DNA of 64,000 nt, taken from NCBI RefSeq assembly GCF_900156265.1, contig NZ_FTNE01000004.1:62001-126000 (forward strand), in the 5' to 3' direction. The notes under the pieces are model-generated. The model did no database searches and was not told where the DNA came from. It saw nothing but the letters and a program-made list of their open reading frames with translations. Position numbers and translations under genes: made by a program. Shown one piece after another: positions 17,597 through 25,705 of the stretch. Source of the stretch: Acidiphilium rubrum. GTDB taxonomy: Bacteria > Pseudomonadota > Alphaproteobacteria > Acetobacterales > Acetobacteraceae. The number at the start of each line of letters is the position of its first letter. The first letter of the stretch is position 1.

Positions 17597-19156
17597 ATGA
17601 ACCAGAGCTTGCGCGTCGCGATGCCAGTGCCTGAAAATCAGCCGGCCGATCCGGTGCGGAACTATCGGGCCTTGCTGGCGGCCGAGGGTGATTCAGCGGT
17701 GGTCCAGGCACTGCTGGCGCAGGCGCTCTACGACACGGGGGATTACACCGGTGCGGTTGCCGCGGCCGATGCCGCCTTGCGCGGGCATCCGACGGATGGC
17801 GTTGCGCGCATCACGCGGGCGTCGGCGTTGAACGCGCTCTGCCGGTTCGAGGCGGCGGCGGCCGATTTCGCTGTGCTGGCGCAGGCGCATCCGGGCCGGG
17901 CGGCGATCCTGATCGGGCTGGGGACGGCCTATGCCGAGGCCGGCCAACCCCGCGAGGCGATTGCGGCGCTGATGCAGGCGATTGCGGCTGAGCCAGGCAA
18001 TGCGGAGGCGGCAGCGGCGCTGGGTGCGGTCTGCGCGCGGACCGGCAATGCGGCGGCGGCGATCACCGCCTGTCGCTATGCGCTGACGCTCGATCCAGAT
18101 CAGGTGATCGCGCATCAGAATCTGGCGGCGCTGCTGGCGGCGGATGATCCGGCGGTGGCGGTGCATCGGGATGCCGCGTATCGGCGAAAGCAGATCGTCA
18201 CGATTGCCGGGCCACCCGCCGCACCGGCGGTGCTCGTGCTGACTTGCGCGGCGGCGGCCAATATTCCACTGGACCATCTGCTGCCTCGGAGGCGCTTTAC
18301 CCAGATCCGTTGGTTCATCGATTATGCCTGTCCCGATCAGGATCGTGAATTGCCGCCGCATGATTTGGTGTTCAACGCGATTGGTGATCCCGACCTGATG
18401 CCGGATTTGAGGGCGCCGGTCGAGCGGATGTTGCGGGAGACCGACCGGCCGGTGCTCAACCATCCCGCGCGGATCCGTGACATTCATCGCGCCGCGCTGC
18501 CCGAGCTGCTGGGTGGGTTGCCCGATGTCGTGGTGCCGCCGGTCACCCGGGTTGCACGTGATCGGCACGACGAAAATTTGTGGCTTGTGGCGCATTGTTT
18601 GCCGGTGATCGTGCGGCCGGCCGGGTCGCACGGCGGTGAAAATCTGGTCTGCGCCGCGACCGAGGCGGAGGCGACGGCAGCGATCGCCCGCGCTCCGCAT
18701 AGCTATGTGACTGATTTTTATGATTATCGTGCGGCCGCCGATGGGTTGCATCGGAAATATCGGGTTATCTTCGTCGATCGCGTGGCTTATCCGTATCATC
18801 TCGCCATCGGACCCGACTGGCTCGTGCATTACTGGACCGCGGGCATGGCGGAGGCGCCGGCACGCCGCGCGGAGGAAGCGCGGTTTCTGCGCGATCCGGC
18901 CCGCGCGATCGGCGCGCGTGCGATGGCGGCGCTGGGGGCGATCGCGGCGCGGCTTGATCTCGATTACGCCGGCATTGATTTTTCGGTCCTACCGGATGGG
19001 CGTGTGCTGGTGTTCGAGGCCAATGCGACGATGTTGGTGCATCCGGAGACCGATGCGATGTTCGCTTACAAGAACGAGGCGGTGGCGGTGATCCTGGCCG
19101 CGGTCGATCGGATGATCGCGCAGCGCAGCGGGCGTATCGGATCGGTCAGTGGTTGA
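17597..19156 (+). CDS. TPR-repeat protein with ATP-grasp-like C-terminus
   Basis: 519 aa. Residues about 20-190 hold at least four tetratricopeptide-type repeats (ALLAQALYDTGDYTGAVAAA, GLGTAYAEAGQPREAIAALM, ALGAVCARTGNAAAAITACR). The rest resembles an ATP-grasp ligase half: IVRPAGSHGGENLV near 340 and the metal-binding end AGIDFSVLPDGRVLVFEANA near 465. Tail residues TMLVHPETD also fit. Proteins of this layout are found in Acetobacteraceae and relatives but their substrate is unknown. A start 24 nt further in is possible. Its end overlaps the convergent pqiC gene by 11 nt. Confidence 0.75.
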   Translation: MNQSLRVAMPVPENQPADPVRNYRALLAAEGDSAVVQALLAQALYDTGDYTGAVAAADAALRGHPTDGVARITRASALNALCRFEAAAADFAVLAQAHPGRAAILIGLGTAYAEAGQPREAIAALMQAIAAEPGNAEAAAALGAVCARTGNAAAAITACRYALTLDPDQVIAHQNLAALLAADDPAVAVHRDAAYRRKQIVTIAGPPAAPAVLVLTCAAAANIPLDHLLPRRRFTQIRWFIDYACPDQDRELPPHDLVFNAIGDPDLMPDLRAPVERMLRETDRPVLNHPARIRDIHRAALPELLGGLPDVVVPPVTRVARDRHDENLWLVAHCLPVIVRPAGSHGGENLVCAATEAEATAAIARAPHSYVTDFYDYRAAADGLHRKYRVIFVDRVAYPYHLAIGPDWLVHYWTAGMAEAPARRAEEARFLRDPARAIGARAMAALGAIAARLDLDYAGIDFSVLPDGRVLVFEANATMLVHPETDAMFAYKNEAVAVILAAVDRMIAQRSGRIGSVSG

Positions 19157-19703
19157 GTCGGGCGACCATGTGATCGGCGAGGTGGCTCAGAGCCGCGCTC
19201 ATGGCGCTCGCGCGGGCGGCTGGTGTGTCGGCCGACGGGATGACGATATGGTCCCGTCCTGCGGCGATGGTTCGATGATGGTGGCGCGCCGCGATCCGCC
19301 AATCCGCGTTCAGGACGACCTGGCTGTGTTCGGGCAAAAACCGGGTCACGTTGACCGAAACCAGGCGCGTGCCGCGCGGCGGTGTAGCGTCGCCGGGGTG
19401 AAGCACGGTGGTGTCGGGCAGGCGTTGCGCCAGATCATCGGCGAGGGTGTTCTGCGCCTCGCCATCAAGCGGTGCGGCCCAGCGGGCGTGATCGGCGACG
19501 TGCAGCGTGGTCTGCCCGGTCGCGCTGGTCAGGTAGAGCCGGTCGATTGCCGCGGGCATCATGACTTTGGCGATGGCGAGCGGGGGCGAAGCGATCGGCT
19601 TGGTGGGACCCGGCATCGGCGCCAGGGTGAGATAGGTGGTCGGTGTGGGGGCGCACCCGGTCAGTACCAGCGCAACGCCAAAAAGGCAGAGCCATCGGTT
19701 CAT
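19146..19703 (-). CDS. pqiC: PqiC-type lipoprotein
   Basis: 185 aa with a lipoprotein signal: hydrophobic segment then the lipobox LTGC (Cys 17). The body (LAIAKVMMPAAIDRLYLT, WAAPLDGEAQNTLADDLAQRL, VSVNVTRF) matches the ABC-type transport auxiliary lipoprotein/PqiC family (DUF330). In the intermembrane transport system it is the outer-membrane-anchored partner of PqiB. The stop of pqiB lies 3 nt upstream, which supports the assignment. Confidence 0.88.
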   Translation of the reverse strand: MNRWLCLFGVALVLTGCAPTPTTYLTLAPMPGPTKPIASPPLAIAKVMMPAAIDRLYLTSATGQTTLHVADHARWAAPLDGEAQNTLADDLAQRLPDTTVLHPGDATPPRGTRLVSVNVTRFLPEHSQVVLNADWRIAARHHHRTIAAGRDHIVIPSADTPAARASAMSAALSHLADHMVARLNH

Positions 19704-19706
19704 CGT

Positions 19707-21359
19707 TCAGCGTCCTTTGCCGAGAATGATCGAATTCGGATGACCCGACAGATAATCGGTCAGTTCGCGCAGCGATTGCGCGGCGCGGGTGAGCTCATAA
19801 AGCGCGTGCGGCAGGGATTCGGACTCTGGCGCGTTGGCCGCAGTGCCGTGCTGCGCCAGCAAGCCCCGGGCAGTGCGCAGTGAGGCATCGGCGGCCTGGG
19901 TGGTCCGGCGCAGCGCGGCCAGCAACTGCGGCAATCGCGCATCGGTGGTGCGGGTGATCGCATCGATATGCGTGATCGTTCGGTCGAGCCGTTCGAGTGT
20001 ACGGCGGGTGCGCGGCGAGCGGCTGACGGCGGCGATCCGGCTGGTTGCGTCATGAACATTGGCGAGAATTCCGCTCACCTGATCCATGATCTGATCGATC
20101 GAGGTGGCGCTGGTGGAGGGGATCGTCGGCGGTTCGCCCGGCACGCCGGCGAGGCTCAGGACGGCTTTCGGTGCCGCCTTGACGATGTCGAGCGCGATGG
20201 TCTGCGTGCCGATCACCGGCGTGGATTGCACGCGGTGGGCACGCAGACCGTGTCCGATCAGGGACGACAGCATGGCGTTCATTTGCGGTGCGGGATTGGC
20301 CAGATTCCATCGGTCGGGCGGGTCGAGCGGAATGTCGCGCGGTTCGAGCACCAGTTGCACCGTGGTGGTGAGCGCGCCCGCGTTGGCATCGTAGCCAAGA
20401 GCGATGTTTGTCACCACGCCGGCATCGGCACCTTCGAGCGTCACCTTGGCATGTCTGGCCAGACCGTGCGGGCCGCCGGCGAGTACGATCCGGTACGGCA
20501 CGGCGTGCGGGCCGGGCGCCGCACGGGCGGCGGACGCCGTTCCGTAGAGATGAAACGTCGTACCATTGTCGATCGGATGGCCGCCGCCGGGCGTTGCTAC
20601 GCCGATCGCGCCGGAGACGAGGGCCGGGATCGATTGCAGCATCAGCCTAGGCCCATTGCCGTTGCTGCTGACCGAAACGCCGCCAGCGTTCCAGAATCGG
20701 CTTGCCGAGGTTATCAGATTTTCACGCTTCTGTTCGATGAAGGCGGTGATCACGAATTCCTTGCCGTCCCGCTGCATAACCAGGCTCAGAACCTTTCCGA
20801 TCTTGAAATGGTTGAAATAGATCGCGGCACCACGGGACAGGTTGCCGGGATGCGCTGTGGTGAGAGCAATGGTTTCACCTTGGTCGCCGCTCTCGATCAC
20901 CGGTGCCTGGGTCAGGCCAGTGAAATGATCCGCCACCGGGCCGGGGTGCGGTGCGATGCCGATGTAGGGGCCGGCGATCACGGATTTGATCGATGCAAGA
21001 TTGCTGAAACTGACGCTGCGGCCGGCGATCCAGAAGCGCGTGCCCTTGCCGAGATGGTGCTGCATCTCGCCGGTGAACTGCATCGAGACTTTCATGGTGT
21101 TGAGGGTTTTGTCCAGCCGGACGGCTTCGACATGGCCGACTGTGACACCGCGATATTTCACGGTCGTCGATCCGGCCTTGATGCCGCCCGCCGTTGGAAA
21201 CGAGACAGTCACCTCGGGGCCGCGCTTGGCGATCGCTTCCAGCCCGAGCCAGATCACGATGCCGGCCGCCGCGACCGGCACCGCCCAGATCAACCCCGGC
21301 CAACGGGTGCTGCGAAACCTGGCGTTGGGCGGTTCTGGCTTATCAGGTTTATCGATCAT
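19707..21359 (-). CDS. pqiB: Intermembrane transport protein PqiB (MCE domains)
   Basis: 550 aa, the PqiB length. One N-terminal membrane helix (LIWAVPVAAAGIVIWLGL) anchors it in the inner membrane. Three MCE/MlaD domains follow, beginning near VTVSFPTAGGIKAGSTTVKY, IALTTAHPGNLSRGAAIYF and RIVLAGGPHGLARHAKVTLE. The C-terminal part is helical and probably forms the needle across the periplasm. It should help move lipids between membranes. Its start overlaps pqiA by 11 nt, so pqiA-pqiB-pqiC is one operon. Confidence 0.92.
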   Translation of the reverse strand: MIDKPDKPEPPNARFRSTRWPGLIWAVPVAAAGIVIWLGLEAIAKRGPEVTVSFPTAGGIKAGSTTVKYRGVTVGHVEAVRLDKTLNTMKVSMQFTGEMQHHLGKGTRFWIAGRSVSFSNLASIKSVIAGPYIGIAPHPGPVADHFTGLTQAPVIESGDQGETIALTTAHPGNLSRGAAIYFNHFKIGKVLSLVMQRDGKEFVITAFIEQKRENLITSASRFWNAGGVSVSSNGNGPRLMLQSIPALVSGAIGVATPGGGHPIDNGTTFHLYGTASAARAAPGPHAVPYRIVLAGGPHGLARHAKVTLEGADAGVVTNIALGYDANAGALTTTVQLVLEPRDIPLDPPDRWNLANPAPQMNAMLSSLIGHGLRAHRVQSTPVIGTQTIALDIVKAAPKAVLSLAGVPGEPPTIPSTSATSIDQIMDQVSGILANVHDATSRIAAVSRSPRTRRTLERLDRTITHIDAITRTTDARLPQLLAALRRTTQAADASLRTARGLLAQHGTAANAPESESLPHALYELTRAAQSLRELTDYLSGHPNSIILGKGR

Positions 21360-22641
21360 GGGCGTATTTCGGGGCTTCGTGCGCCGCGATCCAGATATGT
21401 CGCGGGTCGAGCACGCGTGCCGCCATCATCGTCAGCACGACGACTCCAAGAAATGCCGGCATGCCGTCAGCAACATCGACGCTGAGCAGGCCGGGCAGGC
21501 GCATCAGCGGCAGGAACACCGCGACGGTATACACATCGATATGCGACCATCGCCCGGCCGCAACGATGGCCCGGTAGAGTTTGCCCTTCAGGCGCAGCCG
21601 GCTCGTCGAATGTTGATAGGATGACAGGATGATCCACGAGATGCCAAACAGCTTGAACAGTGGAATGCCGACGCTGGCGGTAAAAATGACCAGGGCCAAC
21701 GGCCAGAGTCCGGCCTGCAGCAACTGAAAAATGCCGCTGACAATCGAATGGGCGTGGGCCTTGCCTGCTTCCACGTCGATTTCCATCGGAAACAGATAGG
21801 CGATCGGGTAGAAGATGAATCCGGCCAGCGTGAAGGCGAGTGCACGCATTGTCGCGTTCGGTCGCTGGCGCCAGAGATGCGTGTTGCAGCGCGGACAATG
21901 TTCACCTTCCGCGCTCGCCGGCGCGATGTGGTCGCACGCACCGCAGGCGATCGCATGGGCGGAATTCTCGCTCGCATCCGGCCCGATCATACGCCAGATC
22001 GCGCGGCGCTCGAGCGTGGCACGGGTGATCATGGTCATGAAGGCGGCGGCAAGAACGCACCAGCCGCCCGGACCGATATGGACCGGCAGGAACGGTTCGA
22101 CCCGCGAATAGCCTATGACGCAGCCGACCAGAAACACATCGAGCGTCGCCCATTCGTCGAGCCGTTCGGTGATCCGGAATGCGCTCCCCAACCAATGCGG
22201 CCGCCACCCCAGGCGGAGGACCATCAAGACGATCGTGAGCAAACCGAAGCGGATCAGTGGCACGGCGATCAATTCGGCTCCCACGACCAGGGCCATGATC
22301 GGCCAGCCTTGCTGCCAGATACCTGCAACGCCGGAGCCCACAGTGCTCTGGTTGATGGCGCCGAGAATCGAAACCTGCATCAGCGGCATGACGATCGCGG
22401 GGATGAGCAGGACCATCATGGTGATCGAGCAGGCCAGTGCCGCATCGATACTTCGGCCCGCGGTACGTTCGAGCGGCGCATCGCAGCGCCGGCAATGGAT
22501 GACACCGCGCCCGGTGATTGCCGGGAGGCGCTGTACCAGCCCACACCAAGAGCAGCCGATGATGCCGTGCGGCGGATCGATTTCGGCATCCGGCGTACCG
22601 GAAATCAGCGCGGTCAGCTTCATGGGCTGGCGTTTCATCAT
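21349..22641 (-). CDS. pqiA: Paraquat-inducible protein A-type membrane protein
   Basis: 430 aa with two PqiA domains of four membrane helices each. Each domain is preceded by a rubredoxin-like zinc ribbon: CSWCGLVQ...CRRCDAPL near residues 30-56, and CGACDHIAPA...CPRCNTHL near 234-258. Helical stretches include ACSITMMVLLIPAIVMPLMQ and LAFTLAGFIFYPIAYLFPME. It is the inner-membrane partner of the PqiB MCE protein. An alternative start 15 nt in (MKLTAL) is possible. First gene of the pqi operon. Confidence 0.92.
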   Translation of the reverse strand: MMKRQPMKLTALISGTPDAEIDPPHGIIGCSWCGLVQRLPAITGRGVIHCRRCDAPLERTAGRSIDAALACSITMMVLLIPAIVMPLMQVSILGAINQSTVGSGVAGIWQQGWPIMALVVGAELIAVPLIRFGLLTIVLMVLRLGWRPHWLGSAFRITERLDEWATLDVFLVGCVIGYSRVEPFLPVHIGPGGWCVLAAAFMTMITRATLERRAIWRMIGPDASENSAHAIACGACDHIAPASAEGEHCPRCNTHLWRQRPNATMRALAFTLAGFIFYPIAYLFPMEIDVEAGKAHAHSIVSGIFQLLQAGLWPLALVIFTASVGIPLFKLFGISWIILSSYQHSTSRLRLKGKLYRAIVAAGRWSHIDVYTVAVFLPLMRLPGLLSVDVADGMPAFLGVVVLTMMAARVLDPRHIWIAAHEAPKYAHDR

Positions 22642-22718
22642 CCAGACGGAGATAGGCGCTGCGCCCTTGTGTCGACATAAAAATCACGTAACCGTGATAA
22701 CGACGATGCCGAAACCGA

Positions 22719-23336
22719 TCACGATTTCGCCCCGCGCGCGAGGGCCAGACCGAGGCCGGCGCCGATCAGCACGGAGCCGCCGACCCGGTTTGCGAGACGG
22801 CCGCCCAGATGGCCGCGAATTTTGCCAGCGAGCAGGCACCAGCCAGTATCGACAATTAAGGCGATGACTACGCAGGTGATCGCTAGAGCCGCCATCTGGT
22901 GAGCGAAACTTCCTGCCGGGCTGATGAACTGCGGCAGCAAAGCGCCGTAGAAAAAGAGCGTTTTCGGGTTGGTCAAGGATACGAGGAATGCCCTTACCAC
23001 CAACCCCCGGCGCGAGGCGGGCCGAACGCTCGTGCCCATTGCGGCCGCCGGCGGGGCGCGCCACGATTTGATGCCCAGATAGATCAAATACAAAACGCCG
23101 ATCCACCGGATCCAGCCGAACCAGATGCCGGCATGACCGAGCAGGGAGGCAAGACCGAGCGATGTCAACCCGAGTTGCACCGCCATGGCGGTGCTGGTGC
23201 CGGCAATTGTGAGCAGACCATAGCTGGTGCCGTGGCGCACGGTGTTGCCCACGATCAACCCGACGTTGGGACCCGGTAGCAGCATCAACAGAGTCACCGT
23301 TACGACGAACAACGAGAACAAATGTAATTCAGGCAT
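22719..23336 (-). CDS. LysE-family amino-acid exporter
   Basis: 205 aa with about six membrane helices, normal for LysE/RhtB translocators. The N-terminal LLPGPNVGLIVGNTVRHG is the family signature, and the middle GWIRWIGVLYLIYLGIKSWR and LVRAFLVSLTNPKTLFFYGA stretches are typical. The start at 23336 is chosen because GGGAGTGAG lies just upstream; an earlier in-frame ATG at 23387 has no site. The exported compound is unknown. It stands alone, divergent from the ABC transporter genes. Confidence 0.88.
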   Translation of the reverse strand: MPELHLFSLFVVTVTLLMLLPGPNVGLIVGNTVRHGTSYGLLTIAGTSTAMAVQLGLTSLGLASLLGHAGIWFGWIRWIGVLYLIYLGIKSWRAPPAAAMGTSVRPASRRGLVVRAFLVSLTNPKTLFFYGALLPQFISPAGSFAHQMAALAITCVVIALIVDTGWCLLAGKIRGHLGGRLANRVGGSVLIGAGLGLALARGAKS

Positions 23337-23531
23337 TCCACTCACTCCCGGAGCCGGCGTGACAGGGTCGCGAAAAGACGTCAGCATACGTAAAATTGCG
23401 TATTATATTCAACGGACAAGTCATAGTCAGGCCGTTCGCGGTGTGGCGATAAAATTTTCTTGCGTTCCGCTGTGGCCCCGCTAGTCTGCTCACGGTTTCG
23501 TAACACAAAAACAAGATGAATGGGGCTTCTG

Positions 23532-24767
23532 ATGATTTCTCGACGCCATGCGTTGTGCGGTACGGCCGCGACTGCTGCTCTTCTTACCGCTGGAGCGACT
23601 TCAGCTTTTGCAGCCGACAAGGTTTATCGCATCGGGATTACGTTGCCGCTAACCGGTGCCGATGCCGAGGCGGCGCATCTGATTTTGAACGGTGCCCTGC
23701 TCGCCATCAAGCTTGCCAATTCCAGCGGCGAGTTGAAAGGGATCACGCTCGAGCCGATGGTGCTGAACAATGCAACGGCCACGGCCGGTCAGTATGATCC
23801 GGCGCAGGCAGCGACCAACGCGCGCAAACTGGTGGGCGACAAGAAGGTTCTGGCCAACGTCGGCCCGGAAATGAGCGGCTCGGGCAAGGCGATGGCGCCG
23901 ATTTTGTCGATGGCTGATCTGGCGACGATTACGCCGAGTTCCACTGCTCCGGCCCTGACCGATCCGCAGTTCGCAGGCGAATTCGTACCGGGCGGCAAGC
24001 CGATTTATTTCCGGACGGTGACGACGGATGCCTATCAAGGGCCCAATATGGCGAATTTCTATGCCGAGACCCTGAAGGTGCCGAGCGTTTATGTGCTCGA
24101 CGACAGCGGCGCCTATGGCGTTGGTCTGGCGGATGCGTTCGCGGCGCAGGCGAAGGTCAAGGGCATCAAGGTGCTTGGCCGCGACCGGCTCGACCCGAAA
24201 GCCGCTGACTATTCCGCGGTTCTGACCAAAATCAAGGCGACCAACGCAGCATCGCTTTACTATGGCGGCACCATGCAGGCCGCGGTCAAGCTCGTTAAAC
24301 AATCCTACCAGATCGTGCCCGATATCAAAAAGGGCGGCGGCGATGGGATTTTGAGCCCGGAGATGATGACGGCAGCGGGCTTCCCGGCCGCCGAGGGCTG
24401 GTATGCCACCAATGCGTCGCCGCATGTCGTCGATGATCCGAAGCTTGCAAGCTGGGTGGCACTCTATTCCAAAACCTACGGCGTGCAGCCGGATGATTAC
24501 GCCATCACATCGTACGACGCGGCATTGGTGGCGATCGCCGCGATCAAGGCGGTGATCAAAAGCGGCAAGCCGTTGACGGCCTCAAATGTACGCAACGCGG
24601 TGCAGACGGTGAAGATCAATGGGCTGCAAGGTCCGATTTCGTTCGACAAATATGGCGATCTGAGCACGCGTGTGGTTGCGGTGTTTCAGTTCAAGCAGAA
24701 CAAGGCGGCACCTTTGGCGGATATGGACAAACAAAGCATCTATATCGGGGTGGCACCGCAGAGCTAG
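23532..24767 (+). CDS. Branched-chain amino-acid-type ABC transporter, substrate-binding protein
   Basis: A 411-aa periplasmic-binding protein of the Leu/Ile/Val (type I) family. The signal peptide begins SRRHALCG, a twin-arginine-like motif, with cleavage near AFAADK. The mature protein opens YRIGITLPLTGADAEAAH and has the typical NARKLVGDKKVLANVGPEMS and GGGDGILSPEMMTAAGFPAA stretches. The ATG at 23532 has GGGG 7 nt upstream. It is followed by the membrane and ATPase genes in one operon. The family also carries amides, urea and aromatic acids, so the substrate is open. Confidence 0.9.
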   Translation: MISRRHALCGTAATAALLTAGATSAFAADKVYRIGITLPLTGADAEAAHLILNGALLAIKLANSSGELKGITLEPMVLNNATATAGQYDPAQAATNARKLVGDKKVLANVGPEMSGSGKAMAPILSMADLATITPSSTAPALTDPQFAGEFVPGGKPIYFRTVTTDAYQGPNMANFYAETLKVPSVYVLDDSGAYGVGLADAFAAQAKVKGIKVLGRDRLDPKAADYSAVLTKIKATNAASLYYGGTMQAAVKLVKQSYQIVPDIKKGGGDGILSPEMMTAAGFPAAEGWYATNASPHVVDDPKLASWVALYSKTYGVQPDDYAITSYDAALVAIAAIKAVIKSGKPLTASNVRNAVQTVKINGLQGPISFDKYGDLSTRVVAVFQFKQNKAAPLADMDKQSIYIGVAPQS

Positions 24768-24775
24768 GGCGCCCT

Positions 24776-25705
24776 ATGACCGGCTCTGCGATTTTTCTGC
24801 AGCAAATCATCAATGGTGTCAGTCTCGGGGCGGTCTATGCGTTGCTCGCCCTGGGCTTCACCCTGGTCTATGGCATTCTGGAACTGATCAACTTCGCGCA
24901 TTTCAGCGTGTTCATGGTCGGTGCGTTCGTGGCGCTGGTCGTGTTGGAGGCGTTTGGATTGCAGGGGCAGTCGGTGGTCATGCACGGTGCGCCGCTGGTG
25001 CTGGTTTTGCTGGTGGCGCTGGTGGTGACCATGGTTGCCTCGGGCGCGCTGGGCGTGGCGATCGAGCGTTATACCCTGAGGCCGATGCGCAATGTCAAAG
25101 GACCGATGGCGATGATTACGACCATCGGCGTCTCGTATATTTTGTTCAATCTGGTGTTGCTGGCCACCAACGCGCAGGCGATCAATTTTCCTGACCCGAT
25201 GCCGCAGGCAAGCTATCATGTCGGCGGCGTGGTGATCCGGCTGAAGGAAATCCTGATCTGGATCGTCTCGGCGGTGCTGATGATCGGGCTCAACCTGTTC
25301 GTCAAACGGACCAAACTGGGCAAGGCGATGCGGGCAGTGGCTCAGGATGCCGAGGCGGCGCGGATGATGGGTGTCGATGTCGATAATGTGGTGATGATCG
25401 CGTTTTTTGCCGGCTCCGCGCTGGCAGGCGCGGCGGGTATGATCTTCGGTCTGTACTATAATTTCGCGCAATACAGCATCGGTTACACGGCGGGTCTGCG
25501 CGCCTTTACCGCCGCCGTGCTCGGCGGCATCGGCAACGTGCCGGGCGCCATGTTGGGCGGCATCGTGATCGGGCTGATCGAAACCCTCGGCAGCCAGTAT
25601 ATTGCGGCGCGCTGGGCGGATGTGATCATTTTTTCCATCCTGATCGGTACCTTGGTGTTTCGCCCAGCCGGGTTGCTCGGCATGCTGGCACCGAACCGGT
25701 CATGA
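24776..25705 (+). CDS. livH: Branched-chain amino-acid ABC transporter permease (LivH-type)
   Basis: 309 aa, about eight membrane helices. Signatures are IINGVSLGAVYALLALGFTL, VYGILELINFAHFSVFMVGA and the late LRAFTAAVLGGIGNVPGAML with the EAA-like loop for contact with the ATPase. It starts 8 nt after the binding-protein stop and its own stop overlaps the next permease gene (ATGA). It forms the channel with the LivM half of the downstream fusion. Confidence 0.92.
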   Translation: MTGSAIFLQQIINGVSLGAVYALLALGFTLVYGILELINFAHFSVFMVGAFVALVVLEAFGLQGQSVVMHGAPLVLVLLVALVVTMVASGALGVAIERYTLRPMRNVKGPMAMITTIGVSYILFNLVLLATNAQAINFPDPMPQASYHVGGVVIRLKEILIWIVSAVLMIGLNLFVKRTKLGKAMRAVAQDAEAARMMGVDVDNVVMIAFFAGSALAGAAGMIFGLYYNFAQYSIGYTAGLRAFTAAVLGGIGNVPGAMLGGIVIGLIETLGSQYIAARWADVIIFSILIGTLVFRPAGLLGMLAPNRS

